Position numbers and translations under genes: made by a program. A stretch of DNA of 64,000 bases from CAMDMI01 sp044379485. Lineage in GTDB: Bacteria > Bacteroidota > Bacteroidia > Cytophagales > Flexibacteraceae. Each line of letters starts with the position of its first letter. Position 1 is the stretch's first letter. Of the stretch, positions 1 through 8,700 are shown one piece after another. The DNA lies in contig JBIPOE010000001.1 of NCBI GenBank assembly GCA_044379485.1, forward strand, positions 62,001 through 126,000, read 5' to 3'. Under the pieces are notes generated by a model, which did no database searches, was not told where the DNA came from, and saw only the letters and a list, made by a program, of their open reading frames with translations.

Positions 1-1
1 A

Positions 2-331
2 TGGCGTGTTTTTGTAATGAATTCAAACGATTTTGGAATTCGTAATGTATTGGTTACCAGTCGTGGATATGGTGAAATTGCTGGATTGCCTAAAAAGACA
101 GCTACATTGAGACACCATGTAGATAATCTTCCTCCGCATTCTGCCATGCCAATAGAACTTATTCAGCCTGAGCTATTTGACCTTTGCAATGAGTTTTGGG
201 TGAGTTATTATCTGGATGATGAAAGCAATAAGATATTTGATAAGAAATTTCTCTTTTTACCTGGTTCCATCATTGAAGAAAACATGAGTTTTATACCAAC
301 GCTTCAGATTGAAGGGGTTTTGCACGGTTAA
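2..331 (+). CDS. conserved hypothetical protein, 5' end outside window
   Basis: The reading frame is open from base 2 (W-R-V-F-V before the first Met at 17) to the stop at 331, so the gene probably starts upstream of the window. About 109 residues are visible. They are soluble, with no signal peptide or membrane segment, and with acidic and aromatic clusters near the end (FWVSYYLDD, FLFLPGSIIEEN). I recall similar short uncharacterised proteins in Bacteroidota that are nearly identical in length, but I know no function. The Met at 17 is an alternative start if the protein is really 104 residues. Confidence 0.6.
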   Translation, partial: WRVFVMNSNDFGIRNVLVTSRGYGEIAGLPKKTATLRHHVDNLPPHSAMPIELIQPELFDLCNEFWVSYYLDDESNKIFDKKFLFLPGSIIEENMSFIPTLQIEGVLHG

Positions 332-409
332 GGATTTTGAACTTCAAATGATAAGTTTTTACTTTTAGTTAAAATCATAACTCATCATTCATAACCCACT
401 ATTCAAATT

Positions 410-1387
410 GTGCTCCTGCGCCAAAAACCAGTTCTTTGTAACTATTATCTAACCTATCGCTGCAATGCTACTTGTAGCTTTTGTGATATTTGGGAGCGGC
501 CATCACCATATGTAAACCTGGAAACGGCTAAAAAAAACTTTGCAGACCTCAAAAGATTGGGTGTAAAAGTTATTGATTTTACTGGTGGCGAACCACTTTT
601 GCATAGAGAGGTTGATCTTTTATTGAAGGAGGCTAAGCGTTTAGGTTTTATAACCACGCTCACAACCAATACATTATTATATCCAAAGTGGGCTGAACGC
701 TTAAAGGGCTTAGTGGATATGCTTCATTTTTCGCTTGATTCTCCAATTGAGGATGAACACAATGAAAGTAGGGGAGTGAATTGTTTCGGGCATTTGCAAG
801 AGTCGATACAAATAGCCAAAAGTTTGGGTGAAAGGCCTGATATCCTTTTTACAGTTTTTGAACACAATCTCCACCACCTGAAAGCCATATGGGAACAATA
901 TGCAATACGCCAGAATCTGGTTTTGATTCTCAATCCAGCCTTTGAATATAACCAGGTAGAAACTGGTAAACGACTTTCTGACAGTCAATTGAGTGAACTT
1001 AGAGTTTGGGGTAAAAAGAAAAATGTATTTCTGAACGAGGCCTTTATACAATTGCGATTGGATGGAGGTAATCAGGTTTCGGATCCGGTTTGCAAAGCCT
1101 TAAGTACAACTATTGTGATTAGTCCCGAAGATGAATTGGTGCTGCCTTGTTACCATTTGGGTATTGATTCCATTCCAATTAAGGGTAAACTTTTTGATTT
1201 GTATCTGTCAGAAAAGGTTCAGAAGATGAAAAGTTTGGAAGGAAAACTGCCTGGTTGCCAGGGATGTACGGTCAATTGTTACATGCAGCCTTCTTTTACA
1301 ACAAATCTAAACAGGTATTGGTTTTTAGCAGCACCAAGTGCTTTGAAGTATAACTGGATAAAGGGGACGTGGAAGGAGCTATTTTAA
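410..1387 (+). CDS. radical SAM protein with SPASM-like C-terminal Cys cluster
   Basis: The protein has the radical SAM signature CxxxCxxC at Cys18, Cys22 and Cys25, which would hold the [4Fe-4S] cluster that cleaves S-adenosylmethionine. A GGEPLL motif, typical of SAM binding, follows near residue 60. The C-terminal part carries further cysteines (DPVCKAL, LPCYHLG, GCQGC, VNCYMQ), resembling a SPASM or twitch domain with an auxiliary iron-sulfur cluster. The likely start is a GTG, placed only a few residues before the cluster motif, so the exact start is uncertain. The substrate is unknown. No precursor peptide or partner is seen beside it, so a peptide-modifying role is only one option. Confidence 0.75.
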   Translation: MLLRQKPVLCNYYLTYRCNATCSFCDIWERPSPYVNLETAKKNFADLKRLGVKVIDFTGGEPLLHREVDLLLKEAKRLGFITTLTTNTLLYPKWAERLKGLVDMLHFSLDSPIEDEHNESRGVNCFGHLQESIQIAKSLGERPDILFTVFEHNLHHLKAIWEQYAIRQNLVLILNPAFEYNQVETGKRLSDSQLSELRVWGKKKNVFLNEAFIQLRLDGGNQVSDPVCKALSTTIVISPEDELVLPCYHLGIDSIPIKGKLFDLYLSEKVQKMKSLEGKLPGCQGCTVNCYMQPSFTTNLNRYWFLAAPSALKYNWIKGTWKELF

Positions 1388-1577
1388 AAATCAAAGAGTT
1401 TTTTGATTATGTATTGCTGATTTTTAGTTATTAAGAAACCGAAATTTTACTCTAAGCTCCTATTCAAATAGAGGAAGGAATTCTCTTGTTTATCTTATCA
1501 TTTTAGATGCAAATAATCCTTTTTATTTGTTTTGAACGTGAAAAAAGTACATATTTGGCCCCATTTCACATCCATTT

Positions 1578-4500
1578 TTGACTCAGGAATCTCCATTTTT
1601 TCTAACCTCATTTTTTTTGAAAAGAGCTTCTTTTTCAGCTGGACTTTACCTAATCCTTTATTTCTTTTTCATAAGTTCTGGTGAAAGTTTTGCCAGGATT
1701 AGTAAAAGAAAAAAGCCAATAGTTGATTCTATTCGGATTAATGCAGATAGAAGATTGAGCACCAAAGTGATTCAGTTTTCGGAAGCATACTTTGAAAAAT
1801 ACGGGAGTAAAAAGATCAAATCGACTGGAGAGTTTTCCTATGTTCTTCAATCCTATGGTGATGCCTTACGAAGATCGGGTAAAACCAAGGAGGCTGAGGC
1901 AATTTTATTAGAAAGTCTGGAAAGGAGAAGGTTTATTTTTGGAGAAACTGACTCTTCGGTTGCCAATTCATTATTTAGTTTGGGGAATCTGTATAATGTG
2001 AGTGGTGATTTTTTAAAGGCAGAGTCTAATTATCTAAAGGCTTTGGAAATTAGGACTTTAGTTTTTGGAAAGTACCATAATAATGTAGCGGCCTCCTGTC
2101 ATAGTTTGGGAAGTTTTTTGGCTAGGATTGGCCGATTTTCAGAAGCAGAGGATTATTATTCGCGGTCCATCGAAATAGGTAAAAAAAATAACGGAGATGA
2201 GCACAGTTCTCTGGCCGACTCTTATAATGGGTTAGGTGTTTTTTATAATGAAACAGGAAACTATTCCAAAGCAGAAATATACTTACAAAAGGCCATTAAC
2301 ATTTGGAAAAAAGATTATGGAGAGAAACACATAAATTTAGCATATCCTTTTAACAATATTGGGAATCTTTTTGAGCGCTTAGGAAATTACTCCGCTGCTG
2401 AAATGTATATGAATAAATCTTTAGATATTTATTTGAGACATTTTGGTGAGAATCATTCAGATGTGGCTGATTTATATCACAATTTGGGAGTTTTGTATCT
2501 GGAGAAAAAAGAATATAAAAAAGCAGAGTATTATTTTTTGCGTTCTATGGATATCAAGATAAAGATTTCCAATGTGCAAGGAATGGAAATGGCTTCCTTA
2601 TACCTGAACATAGGTAACTTCTATTATCTAATTGGTAGTCCCCAAAAAGCAGAGGTTAATTACCTGAAGTCTCTTCAATTATATTTGGACTTTCTTGGAG
2701 ATGTTCATCCGGAAATAGCCAATGTTTATAATAATCTTGCCAGTGTTTATTCAAAGTTGGAAAACTATCAGAAGTCCGAAGAATTTTATTCAAAAGCTTT
2801 AAAAATTTATCAAAAAACGCTTGGAGAATCTCATTCCAGTTTGGCGACTACGTACAGCCGATTGGGATTATTGAATATGGCATTTGGTAATTTAGAAAAG
2901 GCTGAACTGAACTATTTAAATTTTCAAAAAAGGGAGCAGGATATGCTGAAACGTTACTTTCCTTTTTTATCCGATGCAGAAAAGGAAAAATATTTTGAAA
3001 CTGAAAAGCCATATATCAATGTTTTCAAAACTTTTTGTGTGCTTAGATATACAGGTAACCCATTAATTTCACAAAATTTGTACAATCACCAATTGGCAAC
3101 AAAAGCAGTTTTGTTGAATAGTTCATCCAAATGGAGGCAAAGGGTGAAAACTTCTGGAAATCCAGAGTTAACCAAACTCTTTGAAGTCTGGAATGAAAAT
3201 AGAAATAGGCTAAACAAATTGGAGCAATCAACCGATTCAATAGAAAGACTAGGAACTGATTCGATTCAAAACAAAACTGAGCAGTTGGAGAAAAGATTGT
3301 CTCTTATTTCTGAGAATTTTTTGAAATTAGCTGAAAAACAAGATGTTACCTGGAGGGAAGTCCAGGCTAAGCTTAATAAAGGAGAGGCGGCAATCGAAAT
3401 TATTCGAATTCAAAATTTTGGAGTCAGTGAAACTATAGTTGATACTTCTGATGCTTTAAAAAATGAGTACAAAATTAAAGCCTTAACAGATACCATTTCC
3501 TACGTGGCCCTTATTGTTAAAAAAGAATCTGAATATCCGGATTTGGTGGTATTAAAAAATGGCAATGAACTTGAATCCAAATGCGTAGGGTATTACAAAA
3601 AATGTATTCAAAAGCGTACTTTGGATACTGAATCTTATGCTCATTTCTGGGAAAAAATTGCCCGGAGATTAAAAGGGATCAGCAAAGTATACATTTCTCC
3701 TGATGGCGTTTACCATAAAATCAACCTAAACACTCTGAAAAACCCACAATCCAAAAAATACCTTTTGGATGAATTGGAAATTAAAATGGTAACCGTTACC
3801 AAAGATTTGATTCAGGAAGAAAATCTGGAAATGAATAGAAATGAGGTGGTTATGTTTGGATCTCCAAGTTATTACCGGAGTAGTTCGGATTCTTCTGCCA
3901 CAAGGAATAAAGGTCAGGATTTTGGGAATCCAAATTCAGGTTTTGTCTTAACGGATTTACCCGCCACAAAAAATGAGATTAAGTTGGTTTCCAAAATACT
4001 AAATGAAAATGCGTGGCCAGTTTCGGATTTTATTGGGGAAAGGGCCTCTGAGGAGAATTTGAAATCAATTTTTAAACCTATTGTTTTACACATTGCAACC
4101 CATGGATTTTTCAAAGCCAGGGATACCAATACTACTACTGATCCATTGTTTCGCTCCGGCTTGATGCTAGCCAACGGAGGCAAAACTTTAAAAGGGATGA
4201 AGCTTTCAAATGAAGATGATGGTATACTAACTTCCGCAGAAGCTATGAACTTGAATCTGGATAATACAGAACTGGTTGTTTTAAGTGCTTGTGAAACAGG
4301 TCTTGGTGAGGTTAAAAATGGGGAGGGAGTTTATGGTTTGCAACGTGCGTTTAAAGTTGCAGGTGCCAAATCCATCATAATGAGTTTATGGAAAGTAAGC
4401 GATGAAGCAACCCAGGAGTTAATGGTGAGTTTTTATAAACACTGGCTCAAACCCCAAACCGGCCCCCTAAATCCCCCGACCTGTCCGCCGAGGCGGAAGG

Positions 4501-4670
4501 GAGACTTAAAGACACCGAATCGAAAGATTTCTGGAAACAAGGAAGCTGAAAGCCCCCTTCGAAGGTTGGGGGCCACCAAACGCTCCGCATTTCTAAAAGC
4601 GCAAAAAGAACTGAAAGCAAAGTATCCCGATCCTTTTTATTGGGGAGCTTTCGTAATGCTTGGCAACTAG
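1578..4670 (+). CDS. TPR-CHAT protein (caspase-like protease domain), secreted or membrane-anchored
   Basis: The N-terminus has a hydrophobic segment around residues 20-38 (signal peptide or anchor). It is followed by about ten 42-residue tetratricopeptide repeats of the kinesin-light-chain type (residues about 65-460), a charged coiled linker, and a C-terminal CHAT domain. The CHAT catalytic pair is visible: His842 in LHIATHGF and Cys905 in LSACETG. CHAT is a clan CD peptidase family, and TPR repeats usually supply partner binding. The reading frame has a TTG start, and no ATG is available before the repeats. Residues about 962-999 are a Pro/Arg/Lys-rich insertion encoded by a GC-rich repeat element. 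It lies between two conserved CHAT segments, before KAQKELK and the ending YPDPFYWGAFVMLGN. No CRISPR or defence genes are next to it, so its pathway is unknown. Confidence 0.8.
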   Translation: MTQESPFFLTSFFLKRASFSAGLYLILYFFFISSGESFARISKRKKPIVDSIRINADRRLSTKVIQFSEAYFEKYGSKKIKSTGEFSYVLQSYGDALRRSGKTKEAEAILLESLERRRFIFGETDSSVANSLFSLGNLYNVSGDFLKAESNYLKALEIRTLVFGKYHNNVAASCHSLGSFLARIGRFSEAEDYYSRSIEIGKKNNGDEHSSLADSYNGLGVFYNETGNYSKAEIYLQKAINIWKKDYGEKHINLAYPFNNIGNLFERLGNYSAAEMYMNKSLDIYLRHFGENHSDVADLYHNLGVLYLEKKEYKKAEYYFLRSMDIKIKISNVQGMEMASLYLNIGNFYYLIGSPQKAEVNYLKSLQLYLDFLGDVHPEIANVYNNLASVYSKLENYQKSEEFYSKALKIYQKTLGESHSSLATTYSRLGLLNMAFGNLEKAELNYLNFQKREQDMLKRYFPFLSDAEKEKYFETEKPYINVFKTFCVLRYTGNPLISQNLYNHQLATKAVLLNSSSKWRQRVKTSGNPELTKLFEVWNENRNRLNKLEQSTDSIERLGTDSIQNKTEQLEKRLSLISENFLKLAEKQDVTWREVQAKLNKGEAAIEIIRIQNFGVSETIVDTSDALKNEYKIKALTDTISYVALIVKKESEYPDLVVLKNGNELESKCVGYYKKCIQKRTLDTESYAHFWEKIARRLKGISKVYISPDGVYHKINLNTLKNPQSKKYLLDELEIKMVTVTKDLIQEENLEMNRNEVVMFGSPSYYRSSSDSSATRNKGQDFGNPNSGFVLTDLPATKNEIKLVSKILNENAWPVSDFIGERASEENLKSIFKPIVLHIATHGFFKARDTNTTTDPLFRSGLMLANGGKTLKGMKLSNEDDGILTSAEAMNLNLDNTELVVLSACETGLGEVKNGEGVYGLQRAFKVAGAKSIIMSLWKVSDEATQELMVSFYKHWLKPQTGPLNPPTCPPRRKGDLKTPNRKISGNKEAESPLRRLGATKRSAFLKAQKELKAKYPDPFYWGAFVMLGN
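4461..4574 (+). repeat. GC-rich inverted-repeat element inserted in frame in the CHAT gene
   Basis: This 114-bp segment begins GGCCCCC and ends GGGGGCC. It is much richer in G+C than the flanking gene. It contains an internal hairpin (TCCGCC-GA-GGCGGA near 4485-4498) and a second near its right end (GCCCCC and GGGGGC around TTCGAA). Its length is a multiple of three, and it adds about 38 residues without breaking the frame. I recall similar GGCCCCCTAAATCCCCC sequences dispersed in Bacteroidota genomes. Only one copy is in this window, so mobility is inferred. Confidence 0.6.
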
Positions 4671-4987
4671 TTTTTTAAAGTAGAATGTCAGATTGAATTG
4701 TAATTTATAGGTTCAAAATTTTATTACTATTTTTAAATGCGGACCACATAATTTAGGTTTAAACCCATTTCTGTAATTTCCATGGTTTAGGTTAATGGTT
4801 TAAGGCGAAGGTTGGCCTTGAAATAAGCTAAAACTCCAGGATCCGATTTTTTTTTGCGCCAACGCCATTAATTTTTGAAAACTCCTGTCTTTTTTGTCGT
4901 TCTCATTCTGATTTTTAATGTATGAGGACAAAACTTAGAAAACCTTTAGATTTTCTACGATTCAACTACTAAGGCCCATTTATTACG
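4671..4987. other. intergenic region between convergent genes
   Basis: This AT-rich spacer separates the CHAT gene (plus) from the PAP2 gene (minus). I see no open frame with protein-like composition, no strong hairpin and no RNA gene. Confidence 0.5.
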
Positions 4988-5656
4988 CTACCACCTTAAA
5001 ACCCGCCTTCTAGTTTTTAGGGTTTTTCGTCCCAGCCATTTGTTGGTTTTAAAGCTTAGCCAGGCAAAACTGCTGCCCAAAATGGCACCAGCAATAACAT
5101 CACTGGGATAGTGTAGGCCTTCGTGTAAACGGGCATAGGCAACTGAACCAGCCCATGTATAAGCAGGAATTACAAAATACCATTTCCTGAAATTCAGACC
5201 GAGGTGTGTGGCCGTTTCAAAAGCCGAACTGGAATTACCGGAAGGGAAGCTGGCTGTTTGTGGTTGGCTATTGGGTGAAATTATTTCTGGATGTGATTCA
5301 AAAGGACGTTTTCTGTCCAAACTTATTTTAAGTAAATATGTAATGGAAGCAGACAAGCCAAGTCCAAGTCCGGCGGATAAACTCTTGATCAATAATGTAG
5401 AATCTTTTCTTAAAAGACCAGCGGTTCCCAGCCCGACCGGATATGCAATTGCCAACCAGGCAGTAGTTGCAGAAATCGAATGAAAAAGGGGATCTAAGTT
5501 TTGGTTTCGGTTTTGGTGTATGGATTTCAAAATTTGATAATCCTGATTTTGACCAAAACTAAAGCTCGAAAACAGAGTGAAAATGCCGGGTAAGATTGTT
5601 CTCAATCGGTATTTATTGGGTTTGTAAAATTCTGAAATGTTATTGTGGATGGACAT
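4988..5656 (-). CDS. PAP2-superfamily membrane phosphatase with PSGN in place of PSGH
   Basis: This is a membrane protein of 222 residues with several hydrophobic helices and the phosphatase signature of the PAP2 superfamily (lipid phosphate or pyrophosphate phosphatases). Motif 1 is KISLDRKRP (K-x6-RP). Motif 3 is RLHEGLHYPSD, with the nucleophilic His and its Asp. Motif 2 reads FPSGNSSSAF: the usual catalytic His of PSGH is Asn141, with codon AAT. In the family that His protonates the leaving group, so activity may be reduced or altered. I start the gene at the ATG at 5656 (MSIHNN), because a start 12 codons upstream puts non-signal residues first. The large protease gene lies upstream, separated by a terminator. 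Confidence 0.75.
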   Translation of the reverse strand: MSIHNNISEFYKPNKYRLRTILPGIFTLFSSFSFGQNQDYQILKSIHQNRNQNLDPLFHSISATTAWLAIAYPVGLGTAGLLRKDSTLLIKSLSAGLGLGLSASITYLLKISLDRKRPFESHPEIISPNSQPQTASFPSGNSSSAFETATHLGLNFRKWYFVIPAYTWAGSVAYARLHEGLHYPSDVIAGAILGSSFAWLSFKTNKWLGRKTLKTRRRVLRW

Positions 5657-5728
5657 TAAAATCTCTGTAAAAGAATTCCAAATTTGACACAATTTGAATT
5701 CTGTTTCTGGTTTTTAGCCAAAAAGAAA

Positions 5729-5757
5729 AAAAGCCACCCAAATACTGAGTGGCTTTT
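5729..5757 (-). terminator. rho-independent terminator after the metalloprotease gene
   Basis: A stem AAAAGCCAC / GTGGCTTTT lies 25 bases beyond the protease stop codon. On the minus strand it is followed by a run of T. It separates the protease gene from the PAP2 gene. Confidence 0.75.
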
Positions 5758-5781
5758 CTATTGGCTTGTTTTATTTTTTGT

Positions 5782-8700
5782 TTACCGGAGAATAACCTTT
5801 TTGAGATGTTTCTGTTTGCCCTCTGAAAGCTGTAACCAATAGGCCCCTGCCGGAAGCTTTGGCAGCCTTATTTCCTTTTCAAGGGTTTGTTCTGAATGAT
5901 CTGTTAATTCATCATTCCAAACGGTTCTACCTAAGGCATCCATCATTTTTATTTCTACACTATTATTAACCAATCCATTGACTTCCAAATTGAAAATCCC
6001 ATCGTTTGGATTTGGATAGATTTTTATTTCAAAACCCGTTCGCTCAAAATCTTTCACATCTGTAAAAGTAAACGGTGTAGAACCAGAAAGATCTGAAATG
6101 CAGGATCCATTATTTACAATAACAGTGTACAAACCAGATTGAGTTGGTGTGTATTGCTGTCCGGTTGCGCCAGGAATGTTTTGACCGTTTAATTTCCATT
6201 GGTTGCCACTTGTAGCCGAAGATGAAAGTGTGTTTCCATTCACAGTAATTAAAGGTGTTGCAGGAACAGGATTAAAGGTCAAAGTTTTCGTTTCTGAATT
6301 CACCACACAAGAACCTGATTTTATCTCTGCAAAATAAGAACCGGAAACATTGGCCAGAAATTCAACATTGGTGGCCGAAAGAATATCATTGTTATTCCTT
6401 TTCCATTGAATGGCAAATGTTCCTGCATTTGCCAAAGACAGAGTTAATGGAATCGACTGCCCTGCACATTCTGTTAAACTTGAGGCATTTACAGAAACGC
6501 TGGATGGAATATCAACCACTATTACTGATTTTGAAGAATCTGTGGTACAACCATTTTGGGTTACAGAATAATTCATGGTTAAAGTATTTCCAAGATTGGC
6601 CGATGTTGGCGTAAAGTTTCCTGAGGCATCCATTCCTGGTCCAGACCAAACCCCACCTGCCGGTGAAAATCCAGTCATTACAACCGGTCCTGAAATTCCG
6701 CAAATGGTTTGACTTGGGCCTGCACTAATAATTGGCGCAGCATTTATAGAAATCACCCTGAAACCAGAACTTGTGCAACCATTTTGTGTGACGGTATATG
6801 TTAGGTTTCGTGTGCCAACATTTGCAGCACTTGGACTAACCAGACCAGAAGGAGAAACTCCTGTTCCCGACCATGTTCCACCTGCTGGTGAAAAACCTGA
6901 AAGTTGAATCGGGCTTCCATTGCTGCAAACTGAAAGTTCACTTCCTGCAGAAACGGTTGGCGCAGCATTTATCGTAATATTTTTTGTGCCTAAAACCGTG
7001 CAATTGCCTTGTGTAACTCTGTAATTCAATACAATAGGCCCAGGCGATAATCCAATTGGATTGAAGTTTCCATTGGTGCTCACACCAGTTCCTGTCCATG
7101 TGCCACCAGAAGGGGAGGCCCCTGTCAAATTAAATGCAGAAACATTGTTACAAATGGTTTGATTGGCTCCCGGATTCACATTTACCGCATTTGTGATCGA
7201 AACGATAACCTGATCCGAACCTGTGCATCCATTTTCATTAATGGAATATGTTAAAGTTATATTTCCAGACATGCTTGTGCTTGGGGTGAAAACACCCGAA
7301 GGGCTTACTCCGGTTCCAGACCATGAGCCTCCAAAAGGTGCGCCCGTTAAGGTTACAGGAATTGAGTTTTTACAAATGTTTCTGTCGTTTCCAGCGGTAA
7401 CCGTTGGCGATGCACTCACATTCACAGTTAAATTGTCGGTGCCTGTGCAGCCATTTACTGAATAAGAGTATGTCAGATTGGTATTTCCTGCAGAAACCTG
7501 GGAAGGGTCGAATGTGCCACCGGCATTTACACCGGAACCAGACCAGGTTCCACCAGTTGGAATGGCATTGTTCAGGACAACTGCTGCTCCGGTTGCACAA
7601 ACAGAAATGTCAGACCCTGCATTTACAACTGGCACTGCATTTATTTGCGTTTGCACCGTTGCAGAATCTCTGCAGCCATTTGAATTTAACCGGTATGTAT
7701 AAGATTGTAAGCCAATAATATTAATTGCTGGCGTCAAAGTTCCTGAGGAAGAAATACCAGGTCCTGACCAGACACCTCCGGCTGGTAAAAAGCCAGTAAA
7801 GTTGGTTGGACTGCCATTGCTACAAATCTGGCTGGGAAAAGTGCCCTGAGAAATGGTGTTTCCTGCAGATATGGCAATTGTTTTTTGCGCTGTGTTTGTG
7901 CAGCCATTTCGGATAAATGAATATGTCAGCGTTTGGGTGCCAATCAAGGAATTGGATGGTTGATACAAGGAATCCTGAAAAACTCCTGGTCCGGTCCACT
8001 TTCCTCCTCTTGGTGAATATCCATTTAGTTTAAAGGAAACGCCTGATTCACATGCTGTTTCATTTGCACCAGTTACTATTGTTGGAATTGATTTAACATT
8101 AACGGTAATCTGCTTACTGCCAATGCAGCCATTTTGATTGACAGAATAAGTTAAAGTTTGATTGCCAACCAAAGCCGTAGAAGGTGAAAAAACACCAGAG
8201 GCTGAAACTCCATTTCCAGACCAAACGCCACCTGCAGGGGAGAAACCAGTTAAGGTTAGGCTGTTGCTGTTGGCACATGTAGTTTTATTACTGCCCGCAT
8301 TGACAACCGGGGTAGATGAAACGGTAATTGTAAGTTGATCAGAGGAAGTACAGCCATTTTGAGTAGCAGTGTAGGTTAAATTGTAGTTTCCAGCCGAAAA
8401 TGGAGCGGTGCATAAACCGGAAGCATTTACAAATGATGCGCCTGACCATGTTCCACCGGCAGGACTAGCACCAGAAAGTGAAAAGCTGGCTGAATTTGTA
8501 CAAATATTTTGACCGGAACCTGCACTTACAACAGGTGTCGCATTGACAGTTACATTTATATTGGCGGTATTGGAGCACCCATTTTGGGAAGCTGTATAAG
8601 ACAATGTTTGAATGCCCGTTAAACTTGAATTTGGTGTAAATGTGCCGGTTCCATTTACGCCAGGCCCTGACCAGGTTCCGCCAGCAGGAGTTCCACTTAA

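Noticed and set aside
1578..4670. TPR-CHAT protein as part of a CRISPR-linked (type III-E-like) protease system
   Set aside because: There is no CRISPR array, no Cas7-11-like gene and no other defence gene nearby. A TPR-CHAT arrangement alone is common.
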